Shown here in pieces: positions 43,480 to 50,784 of a stretch of DNA of 64,000 nucleotides. How positions within the stretch are numbered: position 1 is the stretch's first letter; each line of letters begins with the position of its first letter. Origin of the DNA: Dethiobacter alkaliphilus AHT 1 (GTDB taxonomy: Bacteria; Bacillota; Dethiobacteria; Dethiobacterales; Dethiobacteraceae); the NCBI RefSeq assembly GCF_000174415.1, contig NZ_ACJM01000010.1, positions 62,001 through 126,000 on the forward strand, given 5' to 3'. Both the position numbers and the translations under genes were made by a program. The notes beneath the pieces are model-generated. The model was not told the DNA's origin, searched no databases, and saw nothing but the letters and a program-made list of their open reading frames with translations.

Positions 43480-44169
43480 TCAAAAAATATTCTTAACATC
43501 TGCTTCAAATATCTTTGATTCTCTTTGTTTCTGTTCTAACATATCGACCCAATCTTTATTTTTTATGAAGTTTTTTCTATATGTATCCCAGTACTCATCG
43601 GTTGTAATTTCTGGACCGTCACCTACAACACCGCCATCCTTTACATTTGCAGCAGAAGGGATATGGATACCGTTTATATGTGTTGTAATAGCATCTACCC
43701 AAACATCATTTATTTCTTTCATTAACTCAAATTTCTTAAGCATATCTTCATCTAACTGGTATGTTTCTTCTTCTTCAAATACGCCGTCCCATTCCGGCCT
43801 GTTCAGATGATATGAAAAATCAGTTGCCATATAATAGGGGTAAGGACTATTGCTGTAATCAGAAGAGCCCAATAATTTCAGATAGTAGTTTGCTAATAAG
43901 GCTACTTTATATCCTCGACTTGATATATCACGAACCTTAGACTGTATGTTTAAAACTTGTTCATGTGTGATTTGCTGTTCATTGACAACTTCATCAAGTA
44001 AAAAGCCATGTAAGATGGTAGCCCATGCCAGTTTAGACAAATCATTTTGCAATTCGTGAGACAGATATCTTCTGTATCTTTGATTTTCTCGAAATTGCAT
44101 AAATCCAAAAGAAACTAATCCTAAAATGATAAGTATGAGAGATATTTTTTTAACTGATGCGTTATTCAA
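43480..44169 (-). CDS. Membrane-anchored protein, 229 residues
   Basis: Not recognised. One N-terminal helix ('SLILIILGLVSFGFMQF') and a helical, charged domain ('RYRRYLSHELQNDLSKLAWATILHGFLLDEVVNEQQITHEQVLNIQ'). TTG at 44169 follows AAAGGAG with nine-base spacing; upstream codons contain that site, so the longer frame (to 44238) is rejected. Part of the array. Confidence 0.65.
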   Translation of the reverse strand: MNNASVKKISLILIILGLVSFGFMQFRENQRYRRYLSHELQNDLSKLAWATILHGFLLDEVVNEQQITHEQVLNIQSKVRDISSRGYKVALLANYYLKLLGSSDYSNSPYPYYMATDFSYHLNRPEWDGVFEEEETYQLDEDMLKKFELMKEINDVWVDAITTHINGIHIPSAANVKDGGVVGDGPEITTDEYWDTYRKNFIKNKDWVDMLEQKQRESKIFEADVKNIF

Positions 44170-44267
44170 TAACAGCAACTCCTTTACAGGTTCGTAAAGA
44201 AAATAGTATTTTAATAAAAATAACGAGGCACTACACATGATACTTAGTTAGTAGTTTTCTGCTCACC

Positions 44268-44561
44268 TTACCACCCGTATCTATTAATTGTTCGGATGAT
44301 ATCCCGTACAGTATTCTTTGGAATATCTTCAATGACAACAACCGCAGCTCCGTCTTCGCCAGTTTCTCTACGCAACTTAGCAGATTCAGAAACCAAAAAT
44401 TCGTGAGTAGCCAATAACTCGGGTCCTTTGCCTACAAACCAAACAGAAGGTAGTTGTTGCGGCGGCCGAATCCTTGGCCCCGAAAAAAAGCGAGACCAGA
44501 CGATTGCTGAAATAACCATTATTGTTATTGATACAAGAACTATTGCCGACCTTTTATTCAC
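44268..44561 (-). CDS. Membrane-anchored 'SGPRI' family protein, copy 2
   Basis: 97 residues with an N-terminal helix ('IVLVSITIMVISAIVW'), then 'SRFFSGPRI', and ending 'IEDIPKNTVRDIIRTINRYGW'. Both ends match the protein at 35603; the middle is shorter. GTG at 44559-44561 follows GGAGGA by nine bases; the longer frame is an upstream overrun. Duplicated family of unknown function. Confidence 0.72.
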   Translation of the reverse strand: MNKRSAIVLVSITIMVISAIVWSRFFSGPRIRPPQQLPSVWFVGKGPELLATHEFLVSESAKLRRETGEDGAAVVVIEDIPKNTVRDIIRTINRYGW

Positions 44562-44658
44562 TACAAGTACTCCTCCTGGATGGTGGCCTTTTTCATTAAA
44601 TAACTTCACCATATAAAGCGAAAAGAGCTTTTATAATTGTGCTGCTGGGGGGAGAGCA

Positions 44659-44904
44659 TCATCTAATTCTAAATTGCTTATCTAATGCAGCACCTACTCC
44701 GCGTAAATGACCTAGAGCAAGCCAGGGGCTAAAGACTTCTTCCCAGGGGTTTTGCTCATTAAGATTACTGAAAGCTTCAATGTACTCATTTTTTAAATAG
44801 TCCCTTAACGACAATGTATTGTGGATAAGCACAGCATTTAAAATCAAACTTACCACAAAACAACCTATTAATAATGTTGAAGCTTTCTTAGATATCAAGA
44901 ACAT
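44659..44904 (-). CDS. Small membrane-anchored protein, about 80 residues
   Basis: One N-terminal helix ('TLLIGCFVVSLILNAVLI') and a short polar tail ending 'HLRGVGAALDKQFRIR'. The ATG at 44904 directly abuts GAGGCG; a TTG two codons later (44898) has better spacing. Not recognised. Confidence 0.55.
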   Translation of the reverse strand: MFLISKKASTLLIGCFVVSLILNAVLIHNTLSLRDYLKNEYIEAFSNLNEQNPWEEVFSPWLALGHLRGVGAALDKQFRIR

Positions 44905-45064
44905 CGCCTCATTTCTTGTAAAGCTAATTGGCAGCCAGTATCTTTTATGTGAAGCATCTTATGGCAATGGTTCAATCATTCCATAATATTTAAAGTAATC
45001 GAATTTACCGGTTTAACTTGTAAGCCTTGGCTATCTGCTTTCTTCAAGAGAAAGTTCTGCAGGT

Positions 45065-45604
45065 TCATACTTCCCCTGTTGGGTTAAAAATCTTTAAATT
45101 CAGTTGCACATCCTGTGGGCCATCAGCCCCACCAACCGTACTTACAGAGCTGCTTTCCGTTTGCACTTTCTGTTGCTCTGTCACGATAACGACTAGTGAG
45201 GAAGCTTCCATTTCCACACCATCAATGCTCACATATTCAACGGGCTTGATGGTGGCTTGGAATATATGAAAATAATCTTCATTAATTTCCTCAGGGACTT
45301 CATTGGCTTTCAGAGGGGTTGTTTCTATTCTTAACGTATCACCATCACTTACATCAATGGACATCCCACTGATCTTTGTTCTGTTCATATAAACATAATA
45401 TATTTCTTCTGATGAAGACAAAGGCTTTCTGGCCAATGACACTACAACATCCTCACCCAGTGATTGTGCCCACTCTAAAACAGGGTCGCTTAGACTTTCA
45501 GTCTCAAGCAACCTGAAATGCGTATCAGATGCAACAGGCCGCTGGCAGCCTGATAAAAGCAAAGCAATACAAAAGATTGCAATTATAATAACCTTTTGCT
45601 TCAT
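45065..45604 (-). CDS. Lipoprotein with C-terminal GGADGP motif, 179 residues
   Basis: Signal peptide with lipobox 'ALLLSGC'. The mature part is beta-rich, with 'SSEEIYYVYMNRTKISGM' and 'GDTLRIETTPL'. Near the C-terminus it has S-T-V-G-G-A-D-G-P, a short motif also known from sodium-pumping decarboxylase beta subunits; here it is in a small soluble lipoprotein and gives no evidence of that enzyme. It follows the anti-sigma gene by 24 bases and is probably in its operon. GAGGAGGG-like site before the ATG. Function unknown. Confidence 0.7.
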   Translation of the reverse strand: MKQKVIIIAIFCIALLLSGCQRPVASDTHFRLLETESLSDPVLEWAQSLGEDVVVSLARKPLSSSEEIYYVYMNRTKISGMSIDVSDGDTLRIETTPLKANEVPEEINEDYFHIFQATIKPVEYVSIDGVEMEASSLVVIVTEQQKVQTESSSVSTVGGADGPQDVQLNLKIFNPTGEV

Positions 45605-45628
45605 AATAACCCTCCTCGGAATCAGCGA

Positions 45629-46336
45629 CTAGTTTAATAACCCCTGAGACAAAACAATATCCAACAACTCTTCTGCATCCTTATTGCCTGAAAGCTCATG
45701 TAGATAATACCCGTCATGCCACTCTATCAAAGTCCATCCCTGATTATGACTAAAAGTCAACACCTCGATATCATGAACCATCACTGTTTCCATTTCAACT
45801 GATGTACCAAAAGTTCGGGCATGCGTAGTAGTGGGTAGCACCATATACAGCAATTCTTCTTGAGAATACACAAATTCCACTTCAAAACTAGATAATCTAT
45901 TAGAGGAATATACCACTTCTGCAAAAACAAAATTGTCTTCATCCAGATCACTTGGTAAAAACATACTGACGTCCTGTTCCTTTTTTAGCTCTGAAAGAGT
46001 ATCAATTTCCTTAATCTTAAAATCATCAATAACCTCTACAACCCCATTTTCAGAACTGGGAGAACGCTGAAAAAGTTGTGAAGTTTCTGTAAGCATTGTA
46101 GATGTTGTTTCCATGACCAACCCTCTGAATGCCTGTGTCGGACCAGAGGCAGTGCCAACAATAAAAAACATAAGTATAGCCGCAGCCACGGCTACACCGT
46201 AGTGCCAAGTCTTCTTTTCCCGTCTGCGTTTATGTCTATCAAAAGCTTTCACAACATCAGGAACAGGGACTTCACTGGCAAGGGCATCCAAGCCTTCTTT
46301 TATCTTTTTATCGTAATTATAGCAATTGGGGTCCAC
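45629..46336 (-). CDS. Anti-sigma factor-like membrane protein with DUF4367-like domain
   Basis: 235 residues. The cytoplasmic N-terminus ('KKIKEGLDALASEVPVPDVVKAFDRHKRRREK') is the type that binds ECF sigma factors in clostridia. One helix ('VAVAAAILMFFIVGTASG') is followed by an external domain ('VSMFLPSDLDEDNFVFAEV', 'LTFSHNQGWTLIEWHDGYYLHEL') resembling DUF4367. GTG start after AAGGAGGGG. The probable partner sigma gene lies at 47057, separated by a terminator and a membrane protein gene. A decayed copy of this N-terminus sits directly after the sigma gene. Confidence 0.83.
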   Translation of the reverse strand: MDPNCYNYDKKIKEGLDALASEVPVPDVVKAFDRHKRRREKKTWHYGVAVAAAILMFFIVGTASGPTQAFRGLVMETTSTMLTETSQLFQRSPSSENGVVEVIDDFKIKEIDTLSELKKEQDVSMFLPSDLDEDNFVFAEVVYSSNRLSSFEVEFVYSQEELLYMVLPTTTHARTFGTSVEMETVMVHDIEVLTFSHNQGWTLIEWHDGYYLHELSGNKDAEELLDIVLSQGLLN

Positions 46337-46390
46337 CGTTCAGCCCCTCCTTTTAAACCATTAATAAATCAGAATATGTTACTTCGCTTC

Positions 46391-46843
46391 TTATACCTGG
46401 CTTTTAAAAGCATCACTTATCTCCTTAACCCTATAAAAAGAAGTTAACACTAAATATCCAAATACCAACCCACCTAAAGAGAATAATATCTGTGAATTTA
46501 ACAATCCAAACCTTATGGGGTAAATATAGTGGGAAAACGGAACAACGTAATAGAAAGGATAAAAAAGAGTTAAATACAACGATGGTATTCCAATAGCGAT
46601 AAACTTTATCCAATCAAATTTCCATTTACCTTTCTTTCTCATTTCATGAATAAAATACGGCACAGCAATTAATAGCCCCATAAAAATCGGGAAAAGAGAA
46701 ATATAAACCATTACAGGAAGCATATTAAATTCTGCAATTGCCCTTTGCCTTAAAGCTGAACCATAGCTTTCTCCCTGAATAAATATGAAAATAATGAAAA
46801 TCGTGTAAGCCAATAAAGCGAAAAACCGCTTTGATTTATTCAT
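46391..46843 (-). CDS. Integral membrane protein, 150 residues
   Basis: Not recognised. Four hydrophobic helices with a basic loop ('HEMRKKGKWKFDW'). ATG after GGAGGTGCAGAT. It lies between the sigma gene and the anti-sigma gene, downstream of the sigma terminator, and may be first gene of the anti-sigma operon. The N-terminus ('NKSKRFFALLAYTIFIIFI') loosely resembles that at 50053. Confidence 0.65.
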   Translation of the reverse strand: MNKSKRFFALLAYTIFIIFIFIQGESYGSALRQRAIAEFNMLPVMVYISLFPIFMGLLIAVPYFIHEMRKKGKWKFDWIKFIAIGIPSLYLTLFYPFYYVVPFSHYIYPIRFGLLNSQILFSLGGLVFGYLVLTSFYRVKEISDAFKSQV

Positions 46844-46923
46844 ATCTGCACCTCCGAAAAATAATTCCCTTACTGTATAGAGTATTTTTTATTAAGAAAG
46901 GTTCAATGAAAATGAATTTAAAT

Positions 46924-46957
46924 AAAATGCCAGAAGCATAAACGCTCCTGGCATTTT
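46924..46957. terminator. Intrinsic terminator after the sigma factor gene
   Basis: AAAATGCCAG / CTGGCATTTT stem with A/T flanks. It overlaps the end of the decayed anti-sigma frame. Confidence 0.85.
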
Positions 46958-47060
46958 ATTTACAAACCACTAATAAAGCAGGTACAGGGATTTCTATGGC
47001 CATTGCTTCCAAACCATCTTTAATTCTTGTATCATTTTAATCAAAGTAACTGGGTTTCAT
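46956..47060 (-). pseudogene. Remnant of an anti-sigma factor N-terminus
   Basis: The ATG overlaps the sigma factor stop (ATGA). The frame reads M-K-P-S-Y-F-D, a TAA stop, then in the same frame NDTRIKDGLEAMAIEIPVP and a stop soon after. This matches the start of the intact anti-sigma at 45629 (M-D-P-N-C-Y-N-Y then DKKIKEGLDALASEVPVP). The copy has an early stop and is cut off where the membrane helix should begin, with a terminator in its place. Confidence 0.8.
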
Positions 47061-47569
47061 TGTTTAGCTCCTCCCCCAGCCGTAGCAAACTTGCGCAGCT
47101 TTTCTCGGGCACGAAAAAGCCTGGACTTCACTGTCCCTGTGCTTAAGTCTTTCATGTCAGATATCTCGCTAAGAGAAAGCCCAAACATATAGCGAAGAAT
47201 TAAAACCTCTCTGTGACTGTCATCCAGGGAATTTAACATTTGCCGCACTTCATCTTTTAGCTCAACGGTCTCGTAATCATTGCTGCTGCATGCTATTTCA
47301 TGAGTTACCTTCTCAAAGTCCGCATAGCTTACTTTTTTCTGATTGTTAAATTCCTTTTTGATCACATTTATTGCAATGGAGGTTACCCAGGCTGGAAACG
47401 ATGATTTATTACGAAGCTGATGCAGGTTTTTACAGGCCAGATAAAACGCTTCCTGCGTAGCCTCTTCTGCCAAGCTATATGAATTACAGTATAAATATAC
47501 TGAGCGAAATACGCGGGGATAATTCGCTTCAAATAGAACCTGTTCACTGTGGTGAATTTTTGTAGCCAT
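47057..47569 (-). CDS. ECF-type RNA polymerase sigma factor
   Basis: 170 residues. Sigma region 2 ('ANYPRVFRSVYLYCNSYSLAEEATQEAFYLACKNLHQL') and region 4 ('LDDSHREVLILRYMFGLSLSEISDMKDLSTGTVKSRLFRAREKL') are clear, with no region 3. The ATG at 47569 follows GGGAGG by five bases; upstream codons lie before that site. It likely directs transcription of envelope genes under control of the anti-sigma factor at 45629. The coupled anti-sigma position directly downstream is occupied by a broken copy. Confidence 0.92.
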   Translation of the reverse strand: MATKIHHSEQVLFEANYPRVFRSVYLYCNSYSLAEEATQEAFYLACKNLHQLRNKSSFPAWVTSIAINVIKKEFNNQKKVSYADFEKVTHEIACSSNDYETVELKDEVRQMLNSLDDSHREVLILRYMFGLSLSEISDMKDLSTGTVKSRLFRAREKLRKFATAGGGAKQ

Positions 47570-47679
47570 AAGGACCTCCCAGTCTTGGTGCCTAACAATA
47601 ATGTTAACACGAAGCCATTGCACAATTTGTCGTTATGGCACGATTCTTCAAGTTCGGTTGTCCTGCATCGAAATAACGC

Positions 47680-47976
47680 TCATTCCTTTGAAGAGCTTCT
47701 GACTATACTCTCTAACAATGCAACATACTCTTCTAATTTGCTCAGGCCAAATTGTGTAATTGAATATACTGTCTGTTTCTTGCCATCAATAAGCCTTTTT
47801 CTTGATTCTACATAACCCCATTTCTGCAATTTTGATAACTGTACACTTATATTACCGTCAGTGGCTTTTGTAATGTTTTTTATTTCAGTGAAAGTCTTTT
47901 CTCTGTTAACTAAACAGCTTATTAAAGACAACCTTAAAGGAAGCGTAAATGCTTCCGGGATATTAATTGGGTTCAT
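47680..47976 (-). CDS. Winged-helix transcriptional regulator (98 residues)
   Basis: A small ArsR/MarR-like winged helix: 'LRLSLISCLVNREKTFTEIKNITKATDGNISVQLSKLQKWGYVESRKRLIDGKKQTVYSITQFGLSKLEEYVALLE'. This is the 'HTH_27/YdfF-like' type with a strand wing around 'KKQTVY'. It overlaps the preceding membrane protein gene by 14 bases, so they are coupled. The 21-bp inverted repeat before the operon is a strong candidate for its own operator. Confidence 0.88.
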   Translation of the reverse strand: MNPINIPEAFTLPLRLSLISCLVNREKTFTEIKNITKATDGNISVQLSKLQKWGYVESRKRLIDGKKQTVYSITQFGLSKLEEYVALLESIVRSSSKE

Positions 47977-48658
47977 TTACATTCACTGCTTTACATTTGT
48001 TCTTTAAAACAGTTGCTATAAATATATACCCAACGGATATTATCAAACTGTAATATGTGGTAAACAACGCAATGGATCCGCCTTGGGAAAAGCTATACAA
48101 GATTACTTCACTATAGTGAGTTAAAATGATCAGGAATATAAAGAAGATAGCTACGGAAACAAAAAACAGAATTTGCTTCCTCAAGATAAAACCAGCTAAA
48201 ACAACAATGAAACAGAAAAGAACAATACTGGTAGTATGATTAATCACTGAAAGTTGCCTTAAAGACTCTCCGCTTATGTTTGGATTAATAAAGATAGACA
48301 TAATTCTTGTTAGAAACATTAACAACGGCACAAAGAGAATGGTGCCGGCAACTATACTTAGAAAACTGAGGTAATATTTATTTGGATTCTTAATTTCATC
48401 TTTATAAATCCTTATAAAATATATTAGTAACAAAAGATACATAATTGCCTCTAAGGGGGTTAGAATCATAATTACATACCTCGAAAACAGTGCAATATCC
48501 AATGTGATTACCCCCATAGTAAATGCAACATAATGTATTAAATTAATGATTCCTACAAGCAACAAAAATTTAGATAGCTTAATACAGGGGTTCTTGTTCT
48601 CCCCAATAGAACTTTTAATAATCCTTATATCTTCCAATGCACCATCAAAGGACTTCAT
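47963..48658 (-). CDS. Integral membrane protein, 231 residues, partner of the winged-helix regulator
   Basis: About six hydrophobic helices, first cytoplasmic segment 'GALEDIRIIKSSIGENKNP'. No family recognised with certainty. It is the first gene of a two-gene operon with the regulator, an arrangement common for small regulator/membrane-protein pairs in Firmicutes in which the membrane protein may sense or respond to envelope state. GGAGTG precedes the ATG, and a 48-base perfect inverted-repeat element lies 15 bases upstream. Confidence 0.7.
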   Translation of the reverse strand: MKSFDGALEDIRIIKSSIGENKNPCIKLSKFLLLVGIINLIHYVAFTMGVITLDIALFSRYVIMILTPLEAIMYLLLLIYFIRIYKDEIKNPNKYYLSFLSIVAGTILFVPLLMFLTRIMSIFINPNISGESLRQLSVINHTTSIVLFCFIVVLAGFILRKQILFFVSVAIFFIFLIILTHYSEVILYSFSQGGSIALFTTYYSLIISVGYIFIATVLKNKCKAVNVNEPN

Positions 48659-48672
48659 AAAACAATCACTCC

Positions 48673-48720
48673 ATTCACTTTATATTATAAAGCTGATACT
48701 TTATAATATAAAGTGAATGT
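48673..48720. promoter_or_regulatory. Perfect 21-bp inverted repeat before the regulator operon
   Basis: Arms of 21 bases (starting CATTCACTTTATATTATAAA) separated by CTGATA, with no mismatch. It ends 15 bases from the start codon at 48658. AT-rich core (TTATAATATAAA) could overlap the -10 region. Suits a dimeric operator, or a strong RNA hairpin over the ribosome site. Confidence 0.75.
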
Positions 48721-48784
48721 GAAGTTTTGTCAATGTTGCTTTCTTGCACTTCATGATTACTCACTTTATTTCTCCCTCTATGTT

Positions 48785-49057
48785 TTAGTAAAAAGTCCGC
48801 CATACAGTAACAATATTTGTAATTGATAAAAGCAAATACAGAACACCTAATACTCTGGAAAAAGGTTTCTCCGATTGAGCATTAAAATAATTTGGCTTAA
48901 AAATAAGTATTATTCCAGCAAGAAAGATTGCACTGAAAGCCACAGTTGCCCACACAGCTCTTTCTATGGCAAACATATCATATTGCCTAGATACAAGGAA
49001 AGATGTAGCTACCATTACCACAACAACAATATGGACTAAATTTGATTTGATTTTAAT
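48785..49057 (-). CDS. Small membrane protein, about 90 residues
   Basis: Three hydrophobic helices ('LVHIVVVVMVATSFLV', 'VWATVAFSAIFLAGIILIF', 'VLGVLYLLLSITNIVTVW'). The open frame reaches 49129 with a TTG lacking a ribosome site and would overlap the tiny gene at 49101. A good AAAGGGGTG site lies instead before an ATT codon at 49055-49057 (then KIKSNLVHI), leaving no overlap. ATT start is therefore preferred but unproven. Function unknown. Confidence 0.6.
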   Translation of the reverse strand: MKIKSNLVHIVVVVMVATSFLVSRQYDMFAIERAVWATVAFSAIFLAGIILIFKPNYFNAQSEKPFSRVLGVLYLLLSITNIVTVWRTFY

Positions 49058-49100
49058 TGCAGCCACCCCTTTTAGGTAATGAAACAGATATGCTTTATAT

Positions 49101-49202
49101 TTAATGCTTTTTAAGTGCGCTTGTACCAAGGTATAGAAGGTATCCCCCTACCGCCAGCACCAACAACTGAGAAATAATCCTGGAAATATCACCAATCGGC
49201 AA
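49101..49202 (-). CDS. Tiny membrane protein, 33 residues
   Basis: TTG at 49200-49202 follows AGGAG by eight bases. One hydrophobic helix ('IISQLLVLAVGGYLLYLG') and a basic tail ('TSALKKH'). The pattern G-x-Y-L-x-Y-L then a Ser/Ala-Leu-basic tail resembles the 49-residue protein at 50522. Followed closely by the 48785 gene. Confidence 0.55.
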   Translation of the reverse strand: MPIGDISRIISQLLVLAVGGYLLYLGTSALKKH

Positions 49203-49417
49203 CCTATTCACTCCTATCTCTTTCTTCGAGGACCCGAAATTTATCTCTTGGCATCTTCATTTTTCCTGTATTCTGAAAACATCGGAAAAATCAGCAAAAT
49301 GCAATTTATTATAACTATAGCCTTGCTGTGTTTTCGTACGGTATTATACCCGTTAGTGAAGGCGGAAGAGTTCATTATTAGTCGGGCCTTTTGTTTTGCA
49401 TTTGCTGTGCCCTGCAC
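49203..49417. other. Intergenic stretch
   Basis: About 215 bases; the ribosome site of the 33-residue gene lies at its left end. A part near 49320-49360 is somewhat richer in G and C. No gene or RNA recognised. Confidence 0.35.
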
Positions 49418-49666
49418 CTAGGGTAGCAGCATCGGTCTGATAATATAATGGTACAATTGAAATATGATTACTGCAGAAAATACAAAGGAAAGTATAACTG
49501 CATATACCTTAAGCATCTTATCCCAGAATGTTTTTGACTCCTTGGCCATATTTATGCCCCAAGACCCAAGATTAAGCAAGTAACGGGCATTTATTATCAC
49601 AAGAATGTGAAGAATTATAAGGATAAAAGGGTTTGTAGCTTGCAAAAACTCGATATACCATTTCAT
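49418..49666 (-). CDS. Small membrane protein, 82 residues
   Basis: Two hydrophobic helices ('PFILIILHILVIINARYLLNL' and 'VYAVILSFVFSAVIIFQLYHY') with a charged loop ('MAKESKTFWDKM'). ATG after GGGGTGGAG. Not recognised. Part of the minus-strand array of small membrane proteins. Confidence 0.62.
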   Translation of the reverse strand: MKWYIEFLQATNPFILIILHILVIINARYLLNLGSWGINMAKESKTFWDKMLKVYAVILSFVFSAVIIFQLYHYIIRPMLLP

Positions 49667-49779
49667 TATTTCTCCACCCCAATATTATATTTTTAGTGTT
49701 ACGTTAACTATCAAATTAACATACCACTCATTGCTGTGCTCTATTTAAAGGATGCACATTTTATGACATTCTTTTATGA

Positions 49780-50031
49780 TTAAGAGAGAGAAAAAAACAG
49801 AGTTACAATAAATGCTCCTGCGAAAAATATGCTCAGAACTGCCCATACTGTTCCTGCTCTGGTGTTTCCCATTGCCCTCATGTTTATTGTTTCTCCAATG
49901 CTGAGCAAGAAAATATGCAGTGGCATTAAAATCATAGCGAGTTCTTGGTATTGAAACATCAAAAGCAAAAAGATAATAAAGGCAAAGATGGCCACAAAAA
50001 CTTTAAACGTAAAGTAGACCCAACTACTCAA
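49780..50031 (-). CDS. Small membrane protein, 83 residues
   Basis: Three short hydrophobic helices ('FTFKVFVAIFAFIIFLLLMF', 'LAMILMPLHIFLLSIG', 'VWAVLSIFFAGAFIVTLFF'). TTG start at 50031 after GGGGGTG. Not recognised. Lies 21 bases downstream of the 50053 gene and is probably co-transcribed with it. Confidence 0.62.
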   Translation of the reverse strand: MSSWVYFTFKVFVAIFAFIIFLLLMFQYQELAMILMPLHIFLLSIGETINMRAMGNTRAGTVWAVLSIFFAGAFIVTLFFSLS

Positions 50032-50052
50032 TTAATACACCCCCGCTTACTT

Positions 50053-50379
50053 TCATTGTTTTACAAGCGCTCTAATGGCAAAAGAAACAACAAGAACTAC
50101 AGCCACTAAACTCCAAACACCTAATTCTATAAAGCTTTCAAAACCACGCACATTTGCGTACAAATCAAGAATTAAAATAGCTGAGAGAAATATTAAAAAT
50201 TGCAAAATTATATTCTTCATTTTAAATTCCAAAGATGCAAGCGAGGTTATCGCTGTAAAACTACCGACAGCTAACAATGTAGGGACTATGCCCCAATCTA
50301 TTGCCCGTGCATACATGCTTATGACTACAACTACAAAGGTTACACTTAGCGCATGCAAAAACCGCTTTGTATTCGTCAT
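50053..50379 (-). CDS. Small membrane protein, 108 residues
   Basis: Four hydrophobic helices starting 'TKRFLHALSVTFVVVVISMYA'. ATG at 50379 follows AAGGAGGAG by six bases; earlier Met codons lie on or before that site. The N-terminus is loosely like that of the protein at 46391. Not recognised. Confidence 0.63.
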   Translation of the reverse strand: MTNTKRFLHALSVTFVVVVISMYARAIDWGIVPTLLAVGSFTAITSLASLEFKMKNIILQFLIFLSAILILDLYANVRGFESFIELGVWSLVAVVLVVSFAIRALVKQ

Positions 50380-50521
50380 CTGCATCTCCTCCTTATGTTC
50401 AGTGGAAGAAACCAATTTATAATAAATACTCCCAAAATGCTCGGAAGAGTTTTAGTGTCGGGTTCATCACACACTACTAACCCTTATAAATCTTATTCGG
50501 TACAAAACTAGGCTACAACAA

Positions 50522-50671
50522 TTAGGAATTCTTTTTTATATAAAGTCTTAAAGATTTTATCGCAAGGTAATAAAGGTATACTCCTGCTCCAAAAAGTAAG
50601 AATCTAAAAATAATGCTGCCCAATATTAAGTACTCGATAGATGTTTGCAGGTGAATAGGTTGAATGTCCAT
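50522..50671 (-). CDS. Tiny membrane protein, 49 residues, 'YIKxNS' family
   Basis: ATG at 50669-50671 with GAGGGA six bases upstream. Hydrophobic helix 'YLILGSIIFRFLLFGAGVYL' then 'YYLAIKSLRLYIKKNS'. The tail aligns with that of the 48-residue protein at 40178 ('VIRALNIYIKNNS') and more loosely with the 33-residue protein at 49101. Probable single-pass membrane peptide; function unknown. Confidence 0.62.
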   Translation of the reverse strand: MDIQPIHLQTSIEYLILGSIIFRFLLFGAGVYLYYLAIKSLRLYIKKNS

Positions 50672-50673
50672 AT

Positions 50674-50784
50674 TTATCCCTCAATTTCTTTCCCTAAATT
50701 TATCCCTAACGCTCTATTACAAAGCCGCACCAAGTATCTGCATACTGCAATAGCAGCGTTAATGGCCTCTCGCGTGTTGCACAT
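50674..50784 (-). CDS. Possible 36-residue peptide upstream of the 50522 gene (uncertain)
   Basis: ATG frame 'CNTREAINAAIAVCRYLVRL' then CNRALGINLGKEIEG, amphipathic with three Cys. Its stop lies in the ribosome site of the next gene, suggesting coupling, but it has no ribosome site of its own and may be a fragment of a longer, lost gene. No family recognised. Confidence 0.3.
   Translation of the reverse strand: MCNTREAINAAIAVCRYLVRLCNRALGINLGKEIEG

Noticed and set aside
45065-45604. Sodium-pumping decarboxylase beta subunit suggested by GGADGP
   Set aside because: The motif is a few residues in a small soluble lipoprotein without the many membrane helices of that enzyme.
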